The position numbers and the translations under genes are program-made. The notes below the pieces were generated by a model that was not told where the DNA came from, ran no database searches, and worked only from the letters and a program-made list of their open reading frames with translations. From Sphingomonadaceae bacterium (GTDB lineage Bacteria > Pseudomonadota > Alphaproteobacteria > Sphingomonadales > Sphingomonadaceae), in the NCBI GenBank assembly GCA_009923795.1, contig RFSU01000105.1, forward strand, positions 1-8,099: 8,099 bases of DNA, in the 5' to 3' direction. Positions 1-5,627 of the stretch are shown piece after piece (position 1 is the stretch's first letter; the number at the start of each line of letters is the position of its first letter).

Positions 1-1
1 G

Positions 2-697
2 CTAGGGCCTTATGATGTGCGCTATTTCGGCTCCGAAGTGGATGGCGGCTTTGCCGATTATGCCCGTGTTCCGGCCCTTCACGCCCATCGGATCGACAGT
101 GATTTAAGCGATGTGGAGCTGGCGAGTTTCCCATGCGCTTATTCCGCCGCTGAAAATATGCTGACACGAGTTGGATTGGCCGCGGGAGAGCGGGTTTTGA
201 TCACAGGGGCTTCGGGCGGCGTGGGCTCTGCCGCGGTGCAGCTCGCTAAAAGGCGTGGGGCCCATGTGGTGGCGATGGCGGGTGCGGATAAGGCGCAAGC
301 CGTGCAGGCCTTGGGCGCGGATCAGGTGGTTTCGCGTGATGCGGATTTGGCCGCTCTTTTTGGCGCAGATTATTTCGATGCCGCCGTCGATAGCGTGGGC
401 GGGGCGCAATTTGGCAGCATCCTCAACAGTTTGAAACAGGGCGGGCGCTATGGCGTTGCCGGGGCCATAGCTGGGCCTATGGTCGATCTGGACCTGCGGA
501 CGCTCTATCTTAAGGACCTGCGTCTCATCGGCTGCACTGTTCTCGATCCTCAGGTTTTTCCCAATTTGATTGGATATATTGAGCGCAAAGAGATCAAGCC
601 CTGCATTGCCGCAACCTATGGCCTATTTGATATTGTGGCGGCGCAAGAAGCGTTTTTGAGCAAACGTCATGTCGGGAAGATCGTTCTGACCGGTTAG
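2..697 (+). CDS. Zinc-type alcohol dehydrogenase/quinone oxidoreductase, MDR superfamily (5' partial)
   Basis: This is the C-terminal part of an NAD(P)-dependent medium-chain dehydrogenase/reductase. The frame is open from base 2 (Leu-Gly-Pro-Tyr-Asp, then Val at the GTG of base 17) and ends at TAG 695-697. The segment YFGSEVDGGFADYA near the start belongs inside the GroES-like catalytic domain, so the GTG at 17 is an internal Val and roughly the first third of a normal protein of about 340 residues lies upstream. The Rossmann dinucleotide-binding loop GASGGVG is at about bases 206-226, followed by AAVQLAKRRGA. A second conserved stretch, DAAVDSVGG, lies near bases 380-405, and the protein ends in the usual HVGKIVLTG. 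The zinc-ligand region is mostly outside the window, so metal dependence is inferred from the family. It converges with the next gene across 3 bases, with no visible terminator. The substrate cannot be told. Confidence 0.9.
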   Translation, partial: LGPYDVRYFGSEVDGGFADYARVPALHAHRIDSDLSDVELASFPCAYSAAENMLTRVGLAAGERVLITGASGGVGSAAVQLAKRRGAHVVAMAGADKAQAVQALGADQVVSRDADLAALFGADYFDAAVDSVGGAQFGSILNSLKQGGRYGVAGAIAGPMVDLDLRTLYLKDLRLIGCTVLDPQVFPNLIGYIERKEIKPCIAATYGLFDIVAAQEAFLSKRHVGKIVLTG

Positions 698-700
698 GCG

Positions 701-1267
701 CTATGACCGCAATCGGGAGGGTGAGGGCGCGCTTAGTGTCCAAGCCACACATACGAGCCAAGCCGAAACGAGAATATGATAAAGATGCCAGCTGACATCC
801 GGCCCCAAAAGGGCGGATTGGCGCACAAAGACCATGTTGATTAGCATCAGGGCAAAGCCGAGTGCAGCAATAGGGCTCCGCACCTTTAGGAAGAAGGCGA
901 GGGCGGCAACCAGCATCACACCAAATAGAATGGCCCCAGCCATAGGGAATATCGCGCCCAGTGCCGCAACAAGGATGGCGGCAGAGACGCTGACGCGCTT
1001 TCCGACCCTCCAGCCTGTGTCGTGCAAGATTTGGCATAAAAGCAGCGATAGGCCGGCAAGGCCACCCAATTGCGAGGCCATTTTGTGGGCTGCGGCCAGA
1101 GGCTCAATCAGGCCGCTGGTGATGCGGATCGTCCCAATCACGCCTGCAAGCCCGAATAGGGCAAGGCCGAACGCCGCTATGGTCTTGTGCGTGCTCACTA
1201 GCCTCCACGCGCCCCAGATCGCCACAAGCGCGACCAGAGCGTCGGTTAGGGCGTAATGGATTGGCAT
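701..1267 (-). CDS. Hypothetical integral membrane protein with 6-7 transmembrane segments
   Basis: I do not recognise this 188-residue protein by family. It is very hydrophobic, with likely membrane helices near residues 6-23, 29-47, 64-82, 93-108, 110-127, 132-148 and 160-178, and short polar loops (RVGKR at 87-91, LKVR at 127-130). There is no cleavable signal peptide. The C-terminus is a short basic tail. The last helix begins with Trp160-His161 and has a second His at 164; a His-Asp pair sits at 82-83, at the end of the third helix. Membrane-embedded His/Asp sets occur in the CREST hydrolases (ceramidase, PAQR), but spacing and order are not a clear match, so this is only a hint. The ATG overlaps the TAA of the upstream hydroxylase gene by one base (TAATG), which implies translational coupling and a linked function. 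It is the last gene of the leftward string and ends 3 bases from the convergent dehydrogenase gene. Confidence 0.8.
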   Translation of the reverse strand: MPIHYALTDALVALVAIWGAWRLVSTHKTIAAFGLALFGLAGVIGTIRITSGLIEPLAAAHKMASQLGGLAGLSLLLCQILHDTGWRVGKRVSVSAAILVAALGAIFPMAGAILFGVMLVAALAFFLKVRSPIAALGFALMLINMVFVRQSALLGPDVSWHLYHILVSAWLVCVAWTLSAPSPSRLRS

Positions 1268-2193
1268 TATCCGGCGGGCGTCGCTGCGGGGGCTATGCCT
1301 AGTCCTGCTGCCCGCTTAATATCTTCTGAGGTCAGCCGCGATCCATCATGGCTCCACCCCGGCGGCGCAAAAACATAGCAGAAGCGCTGCCACAGCGAGA
1401 GGCCGGGCGTGCTCGCATCTTTCGCAATGCCGATATATTCGTGCGATAAGACCTTCAAAATATTGAATGTTTTTAGGTTTTTAACCAGTCCATAAACTGG
1501 CTTTTCCGCATCATCTTCCGCCACAAAGCTGCCGAACAGACGATCCCAAATAATGAAGGTTCCGGCATAATTGGCATCAAGATAGCGCGGGTTATTGGCG
1601 TGATGCACCCGGTGATGCGACGGCGTGTTGAAGAGAAACTCAACCCAGCGGGGGAGTTTCTTGACCGTCTCGGTATGCAAGGTGAATTGATAGGTGGCGT
1701 TGAGCACGCCGCACACCGTGACCATGACGGGATCAAAGCCGATAAGCACCAGCGGAATTTTGAAGAGCATCGTCCCGGTGAAATGCTTGGTCCACCCCTG
1801 ACGCAGGGCGACCGCCAGATTATATTCTTCGCTGCTATGGTGCACGACATGCATGGCCCAAACCCAGCGGCAACGATGCGCGACGCGATGATGGCAGTAA
1901 AAGCGCAAATCATCGAGGAAGAAACACAGCAGAAAACTGCCCAACGTAATCGGGATGCTCTGCACCTGAAAGGGCGCAACAGCGGCCAAAATGCCGAGTG
2001 TGATAAAGGCTGAAAAGCCATTAATCGGATCGCTCAGCAGTCCCGTTGTGATGCCCGTCAGCGCATCTTTGGCCGGCATTTTTCCGCGCGCGCGCCACAG
2101 CTTGATCGCCGCCAGTTCGACCCCCAGCAAAAAGAAGAAGAACAAGGCCGAATAGAGGCCAATGTTGCTTTGGATCAGATCAGCGACGGTCAT
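1267..2193 (-). CDS. Sterol desaturase/fatty acid hydroxylase family membrane di-iron protein
   Basis: This 308-residue integral membrane protein should use a di-iron centre held by histidines to hydroxylate or desaturate a lipid, using O2 and an electron donor. All histidine clusters of the fatty acid hydroxylase superfamily are visible: HHRVAH at 101-106, HVVHH at 115-119, His173 in LHTE, and HHRVHH at 193-198. The family-typical stretch after the last cluster, YLDANYAGTFIIWDRLFGSF, spans about 204-223. Hydrophobic segments lie near 12-31, 58-75, 80-96 and 143-165. Its start is 9 bases after the transaminase stop. An AAGG at 2204-2201, overlapping that stop codon, lies 7 bases before the ATG and suggests coupled translation. 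The downstream membrane-protein gene overlaps its stop codon. Family members act on sterols, sphingoid bases, carotenoids or alkylglycerols; the substrate here cannot be told. Family membership is confident. Confidence 0.93.
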   Translation of the reverse strand: MTVADLIQSNIGLYSALFFFFLLGVELAAIKLWRARGKMPAKDALTGITTGLLSDPINGFSAFITLGILAAVAPFQVQSIPITLGSFLLCFFLDDLRFYCHHRVAHRCRWVWAMHVVHHSSEEYNLAVALRQGWTKHFTGTMLFKIPLVLIGFDPVMVTVCGVLNATYQFTLHTETVKKLPRWVEFLFNTPSHHRVHHANNPRYLDANYAGTFIIWDRLFGSFVAEDDAEKPVYGLVKNLKTFNILKVLSHEYIGIAKDASTPGLSLWQRFCYVFAPPGWSHDGSRLTSEDIKRAAGLGIAPAATPAG

Positions 2194-2202
2194 GTCATGG
2201 CC

Positions 2203-3504
2203 TTAATCAATGGTTTCTACCAACTCCGCAATGCGACCGACCATTTCATCGATATGGCTCTTTTGCAAGATAAGTGGCGGAGACAGCGCAATAATATCGC
2301 CAGTCGCGCGAACGAGAAGCCCGTTATCAAAGCATTTGTGGAATAATTCCATTGCGCGCTTGGTCGGGGCGCCGGGGCGGGGTTCAAGCTCAATCCCGGC
2401 GACAATGCCCATATTGCGCACGTCAATAATGTGCCTTTTGCCCTTCAGGCTGTGCACCGCGTCTTCCCAATAGCCATGGAGCGAGGCGGCATGCTCAAAC
2501 AGTCCTTCGGATTTATACACGTCGAGTGTCGCAAGCCCGGCGGCGGCGGCCAGCGGGTGGCCGGAATAGGTGTAGCCATGGAACAGCTCAATCCCATCCG
2601 GGCTGCCATCTACCACGCCATCATGGATGTGGCGGCTGATCGCAACCGCGCCCATCGGCACGGCGGCATTGGTTAGGCCCTTGGCCATTGTGATCATATC
2701 TGGCGTCACGCCCAGCGTGCCAGATGCTGTCGCACCGCCGACACGGCCGAATGCTGTGATGACTTCATCAAAAATCAGGAGGATGCCATGCTTGGTTGTA
2801 ATTTCACGCAGCTTTTCGAGATAGCCGATAGGCGGCACGAGAACGCCGGTTGACCCGGCCATCGGCTCAACGATGACGGCCGCAATTGTTTCTGCGCCAT
2901 GGAGAGCAACAATCGATTCCAGTGTATCGGCAAGGTGCGCGCCCCATTGGGGACGGCCTTTGGAAAAGGCATTATGCTCAAGATTGTGGGTGTGGGGTAG
3001 GTGATCCACACCGGTCAGCAATGTCCCGAACTGGCGGCGGTTGTTCACGATGCCGCCAACGGAAATCCCGCCAAAGCCAACGCCATTATAGCCACGCTCG
3101 CGGCCGATCAGCCGCGTTCTTGAGCCCTGCCCACGGGGCGCGATTTTGAGCGCGGTATCAACCGATTCAGAGCCTGAGTTTGTGAAGAAAATCCGATCTA
3201 AACCCTGGGGCATCATGGCGGAAACGCGCGACGCCAGCTCAAAGGAGAGGGGGTGGCCCAATTGGAAGGGCGGGGCATAATCGAGCTCGGCAGCTGTCTT
3301 CTGGATCGCCTCAACAATGGACGGGCGGCAATGACCCGCATTGACGGCCCAAAGACCTGCTGTGCCGTCTAAGATCTGGCGGCCATCATCGGCGGTATAG
3401 TGCATATCCTTTGCCGCTTTGAGCTGGCGAGGCGCCGCTTTGAAAGCGCGGTTCGACGTAAAGGGCATCCAAAGGGCGGCAAGAGGATCATTTTCTAGGG
3501 TCAT
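2203..3504 (-). CDS. Class III aminotransferase, omega-amino acid--pyruvate transaminase type
   Basis: This 433-residue PLP-dependent enzyme of fold type I probably moves the terminal amino group of beta-alanine, GABA or a similar amine to pyruvate in the cytoplasm. The N-terminus (LWMPFTSNRAFKAAPR, 11-26), DGTAGLWAVNAGHCR at 46-60 and GHPLSFELA at 83-91 are typical of omega-amino acid--pyruvate transaminases. The PLP phosphate loop NSGSES is at 109-114, the pyridine-nitrogen aspartate at Asp246 (FDEV) and the Schiff-base lysine at Lys275 (TMAKG). HGYTYSGHP at 309-317 is also conserved. Two oddities stand out. The helix after the phosphate loop reads ALKIAPRGQG, about five residues shorter than I expect from relatives. 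The usual GYHG reads GYNG at 138-141. Start choice: GGAG (3515-3512) lies 7 bases upstream of the ATG. It sits 103 bases after a GabP-like permease gene and 9 bases before a hydroxylase gene. A related amine or acylornithine substrate remains possible. Confidence 0.92.
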   Translation of the reverse strand: MTLENDPLAALWMPFTSNRAFKAAPRQLKAAKDMHYTADDGRQILDGTAGLWAVNAGHCRPSIVEAIQKTAAELDYAPPFQLGHPLSFELASRVSAMMPQGLDRIFFTNSGSESVDTALKIAPRGQGSRTRLIGRERGYNGVGFGGISVGGIVNNRRQFGTLLTGVDHLPHTHNLEHNAFSKGRPQWGAHLADTLESIVALHGAETIAAVIVEPMAGSTGVLVPPIGYLEKLREITTKHGILLIFDEVITAFGRVGGATASGTLGVTPDMITMAKGLTNAAVPMGAVAISRHIHDGVVDGSPDGIELFHGYTYSGHPLAAAAGLATLDVYKSEGLFEHAASLHGYWEDAVHSLKGKRHIIDVRNMGIVAGIELEPRPGAPTKRAMELFHKCFDNGLLVRATGDIIALSPPLILQKSHIDEMVGRIAELVETID

Positions 3505-3547
3505 TATGCGGCTCCAGCATCAGGCATTTAAGGTCTTATGCAATGCA

Positions 3548-3600
3548 GATCGGTCTCATCGCGATTGAAAAGAATGTTGCGATCGGAAAATTCTGATCGG
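3548..3600. repeat. Three short direct repeats of GATCGG
   Basis: GATCGG occurs at 3548-3553, 3581-3586 and 3595-3600. The last two are 14 bases apart and the first two 33 bases apart, about three helical turns. The middle copy lies inside the 24-bp palindrome and the third abuts it. Six-base repeats can arise by chance, so a role as protein-binding half-sites is only inferred. Confidence 0.3.
3571..3594. promoter_or_regulatory. 24-bp near-perfect palindrome, candidate operator
   Basis: The left half is AGAATGTTGCGA and the right half TCGGAAAATTCT. The reverse complement of the right half is AGAATTTTCCGA, matching the left half at 10 of 12 positions with no central spacer. It lies 67 bases upstream of the transaminase ATG, a position suited to transcription control. 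The bound protein is unknown; the nearby Lrp-type regulator is the obvious candidate, but the GC-containing centre is not a classic Lrp box. Confidence 0.45.
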
Positions 3601-3607
3601 CAGTCGT

Positions 3608-5002
3608 TTATGCATTGGATTTAGATTGCACTTGGCACTTCACCCAATAGCTGATCAGAAATGCAACGGTGACTATCACGCTCGCCCAAAGCTCCATTGC
3701 ATGCTTTTCGGACAAGCCCATCAGCAAGAGGACACCCGCCATGCCCGCAAGGGCGGCCCAAGTGCCATAAGGGTAGAGCCACATCTTCACCTGCAAGCGC
3801 TCTGGCGCTTCCCGCTCCAGCTTTTCGCGCAGCCGAAGTTGGGCCGCCGCGATGATCATATAGATGAACAGCATGATGGCACCGGAGGAGGTGACAAGGA
3901 AGTTGAACACCCGGTCAGGCGCGAATACGGCCGCTGCCAGAGCGCCATAGCTGAACAGGCTGGCGATCAAGATCGCCCGTGCCGGTACCTTAGACGTGCT
4001 GAGCTTCACGCAAGATTGCGGGGCATCGCCGTTTTTCGCCAGCCCGAACATGGCGCGCGAAGTGATGTAAATCCCTGAATTCAGGCAGGAAAGAACCGCC
4101 ACCAGAACAATGCCGTTCATGATGAGGTCAGCCGCCGGATAGCCCATAACGCGGAGCGCCTGAGCAAAGGGCGATGTGCCGGGTTCAATCTCAGTCCAGG
4201 GAACAACCGAAACAATCATCAGGATCGACAGAACAAAAAAGATCAAGATGCGCGTCGACACAGAAATGGTCATGCGAGCGATCGTCTTTGATCCCGCTTC
4301 GGATTCAGCAGCAGCCAGCGTTGCGATTTCAGCGCCGCAGAGTGAGAAAATCGTGGTTGCAACCCCTGCAAAAATCACGGCAATCCCTTGCGGCGCAAAG
4401 CCACCATGCGCGGTCAGATTGGCAAAGGTTGGCCCAGCCGGGGCGGTGAAACCCATGGCATAAGCCGCCGCGATGAGGATGAAGACAAGAATGGCAACGA
4501 CTTTGGTTGAGGCAAACCAAAACTCAAACTCGCCATAGGATTTAGCCGATAAGAGGTTCACTCCGGTCAATATCGCCATCAGCGCAACGCCGATTTCCCA
4601 CACATCAAATTGGGGAAACCAGCCGTTGATGATCTTGGCCCCGGCAATGGCTTCAATCGCAATCACAACGACCCAGAAATACCAGTACAGCCAGCCCACC
4701 AAATAACCGGCCCAATTGCCGACGCCGACGCGGGCAAAGTCTGGGAAGGTTTGCACGCCCGTGAGCGCCATGGCCATTTCCGAGATCATCCGCATGACAA
4801 GCAGGACGAGAAAGCCCGCAAGGGCATAGCTGAGCACGGCGGCCGGGCCGATTGTGCTGATCGCGGTTGAAGAGCCGACAAACAGCCCCGCACCAATAAT
4901 GCCGCCAAAAGTGATCATCGACACATGGCGCGGCTTAAGGCTGCGGCTCAGTTCATGTGCGGATGATGGCGGCATTGCGCCGGCCTGCGATGCGTCAGTC
5001 AT
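3608..5002 (-). CDS. Amino acid permease, APC superfamily (AAT family), GabP-like
   Basis: This 464-residue inner-membrane transporter, with about 12 helices, should import an amino acid by proton symport. It begins with a hydrophilic stretch of about 25 residues, then LKPRHVSMITFGGIIGAGLFVGSS (22-45); GxIGxGLF is the broken helix-1 motif that contacts the substrate carboxylate in this superfamily. MRMISEMA (70-77), GWLYWYFWVVVIAIEA (103-118) and SYGEFEFW (155-162) closely recall GABA permease GabP of E. coli. SRAMFGLAKNGDAP at 315-328 is the conserved loop after helix 8. Length is normal for the family. Its ATG follows a purine-rich GTGAGGGG (5013-5006). It starts 17 bases after the regulator's stop and precedes an omega-amino acid transaminase, which supports GABA or beta-alanine as cargo. 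Related permeases carry aromatic amino acids, proline or others, so the substrate is inferred from resemblance and context. Confidence 0.92.
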   Translation of the reverse strand: MTDASQAGAMPPSSAHELSRSLKPRHVSMITFGGIIGAGLFVGSSTAISTIGPAAVLSYALAGFLVLLVMRMISEMAMALTGVQTFPDFARVGVGNWAGYLVGWLYWYFWVVVIAIEAIAGAKIINGWFPQFDVWEIGVALMAILTGVNLLSAKSYGEFEFWFASTKVVAILVFILIAAAYAMGFTAPAGPTFANLTAHGGFAPQGIAVIFAGVATTIFSLCGAEIATLAAAESEAGSKTIARMTISVSTRILIFFVLSILMIVSVVPWTEIEPGTSPFAQALRVMGYPAADLIMNGIVLVAVLSCLNSGIYITSRAMFGLAKNGDAPQSCVKLSTSKVPARAILIASLFSYGALAAAVFAPDRVFNFLVTSSGAIMLFIYMIIAAAQLRLREKLEREAPERLQVKMWLYPYGTWAALAGMAGVLLLMGLSEKHAMELWASVIVTVAFLISYWVKCQVQSKSNA

Positions 5003-5019
5003 ATGCCCCTCACTTCTCT

Positions 5020-5499
5020 TTAGGGCGTGTCTAGCGTTGGCAATGCAGTCTTGTAAATGACGGGGCGCAGGGCAAAGCTGGTCGTCACATTGGCGACGCC
5101 CGGAACGCGAGTTAGGCTGTGGCGCAGGAAGTCTTCAAATTGTGTGAGGGACTTCACGAGAACGCGCAGCTGATAATCGGCCTCTCCCGTCATCAAATAG
5201 CATTCCATAACCTGCGGGAATTGCGAAACGGCCGTCTCAAAGGTTTCAAGGTGGCGGTCATCCTGCTGGTCAAGGCGCACACGCACAAAGGCCGAGACGC
5301 TGAGGCCTAAAGCTTCAGGATCAACCAGCGCGACATAACGCGAGATGATGCCTGCCGTCTCTAGCTGGCGAACGCGCCTCAGGCAGGGGCTGGGGGAGAG
5401 GCCAATTTGATCGGCCAGCTCTTGATTGGTGATGCGACCATCGGCCTGAAGTGCCTCAAGGATTTTCTGGTCAATCGCGTCTGGTAAAAAATTTGGCAT
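5020..5499 (-). CDS. Lrp/AsnC family transcriptional regulator
   Basis: This 159-residue DNA-binding protein has the standard two-part layout. An N-terminal winged helix-turn-helix covers residues 8-57 (DAIDQKILEALQADGRITN, then QELADQIGLSPSPCLRRVRQ), with the recognition helix at about 35-46. The C-terminal RAM ligand-binding and oligomerisation domain covers about 68-145 and includes YLMTGEADYQLRV at 101-113, the typical effector-pocket stretch. Length is normal for the family. The ATG is preceded by AGAAG about 7 bases upstream; the only nearby upstream ATG is followed directly by TAA. It is the first gene of the leftward string, 17 bases from the permease gene, and diverges from the ThDP enzyme gene. 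Members commonly control adjacent amino acid transport and catabolism genes and themselves in response to an amino acid. The effector here is unknown but may be the permease or transaminase substrate. Confidence 0.95.
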   Translation of the reverse strand: MPNFLPDAIDQKILEALQADGRITNQELADQIGLSPSPCLRRVRQLETAGIISRYVALVDPEALGLSVSAFVRVRLDQQDDRHLETFETAVSQFPQVMECYLMTGEADYQLRVLVKSLTQFEDFLRHSLTRVPGVANVTTSFALRPVIYKTALPTLDTP

Positions 5500-5538
5500 A
5501 ATCTGCTTCTTACATAAAAGTTTATGACTTAATCTGCT
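5499..5538. repeat. Direct repeat TAATCTGCT, two copies 31 bases apart
   Basis: Identical nonamers occur at 5499-5507 and 5530-5538, about three helical turns apart. The first touches the regulator's start codon. TGCTTCT (5504-5510), which overlaps the first copy, recurs inverted as AGAAGCA (5544-5550) in the palindrome. They look like extra half-sites for the regulator, suggesting autoregulation. Confidence 0.45.
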
Positions 5539-5541
5539 AAA

Positions 5542-5557
5542 TTAGAAGCATTTCTAA
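5542..5557. promoter_or_regulatory. Lrp-box-like palindrome TTAGAA-GCAT-TTCTAA
   Basis: There are perfect 6-bp arms (TTAGAA at 5542-5547, TTCTAA at 5552-5557) around a 4-base spacer. The inner TAG-N8-CTA resembles the E. coli Lrp consensus YAG-N9-CTR with one fewer central base. It lies between the divergent regulator and ThDP genes, 43 bases from the regulator start and 70 from the ThDP start. Binding by the adjacent regulator is inferred. Confidence 0.55.
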
Positions 5558-5616
5558 CAAGAGATTGCAAGGACATGCTGCGGGGTTGGCCGCTATCTGT
5601 CAAAAAATTGCTCGTT

Positions 5617-5620
5617 GGAG
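5617..5620 (+). promoter_or_regulatory. Ribosome-binding site that sets the ThDP enzyme start at ATG 5628
   Basis: GGAG ends 7 bases before ATG 5628, an ideal spacing. The same frame is also open from a TTG at 5565, but that codon has no properly spaced Shine-Dalgarno and would add 21 residues before the family-like N-terminus. ATG 5628 is therefore preferred. Confidence 0.7.
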
Positions 5621-5627
5621 TTTTGCT

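Larger units (their letters stand above)
3505..3607 (-). promoter_or_regulatory. Permease-transaminase spacer: likely promoter/operator region
   Basis: This 103-base gap is the longest inside the leftward gene string. It contains a 24-bp near-palindrome (3571-3594), three copies of GATCGG and the ribosome-binding site of the transaminase. I could not pick a convincing -35/-10 pair. A promoter is inferred from gap length and from the dense symmetry elements, not from a recognised box. No strong intrinsic terminator is seen: the near-palindrome is A/T-rich and is followed on the transcribed strand only by a short interrupted U run. Confidence 0.4.
5500..5627. promoter_or_regulatory. Divergent promoter/operator region between the Lrp-type regulator and ThDP enzyme genes
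   Basis: This 128-base region separates two divergent starts and must hold promoters for both. Its regulator-proximal half is clearly richer in A/T than the flanking genes. It contains the direct repeat TAATCTGCT, the inverted heptamer TGCTTCT/AGAAGCA and the palindrome at 5542-5557, a layout expected for cooperative binding of an Lrp-family octamer. No -35/-10 pair is convincing enough to annotate. Confidence 0.65.

Noticed and set aside
17..19. GTG as the start of the alcohol dehydrogenase gene
   Set aside because: The frame is open upstream to the window edge, and both the upstream residues and the YFGSE stretch match the interior of the catalytic domain, so this is a truncated gene.
834..1256. 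Plus-strand 140-codon frame opposite the small membrane protein
   Set aside because: The minus-strand frame encodes a coherent multi-helix membrane protein with a coupled start; this one has low-complexity Ala/Arg/Pro composition and no upstream ribosome-binding site.
1473..2021. Overlapping 182-codon frame on the same strand as the hydroxylase
   Set aside because: It is a shifted frame of the hydroxylase gene, whose own frame has all histidine motifs; the shifted product is rich in Arg, Ser and Pro with no domain.
5565..5567. TTG as the start of the ThDP enzyme (799 residues)
   Set aside because: It has no properly spaced Shine-Dalgarno, and ATG 5628 has GGAG at 7 bases. The extra 21 residues look like untranslated leader.
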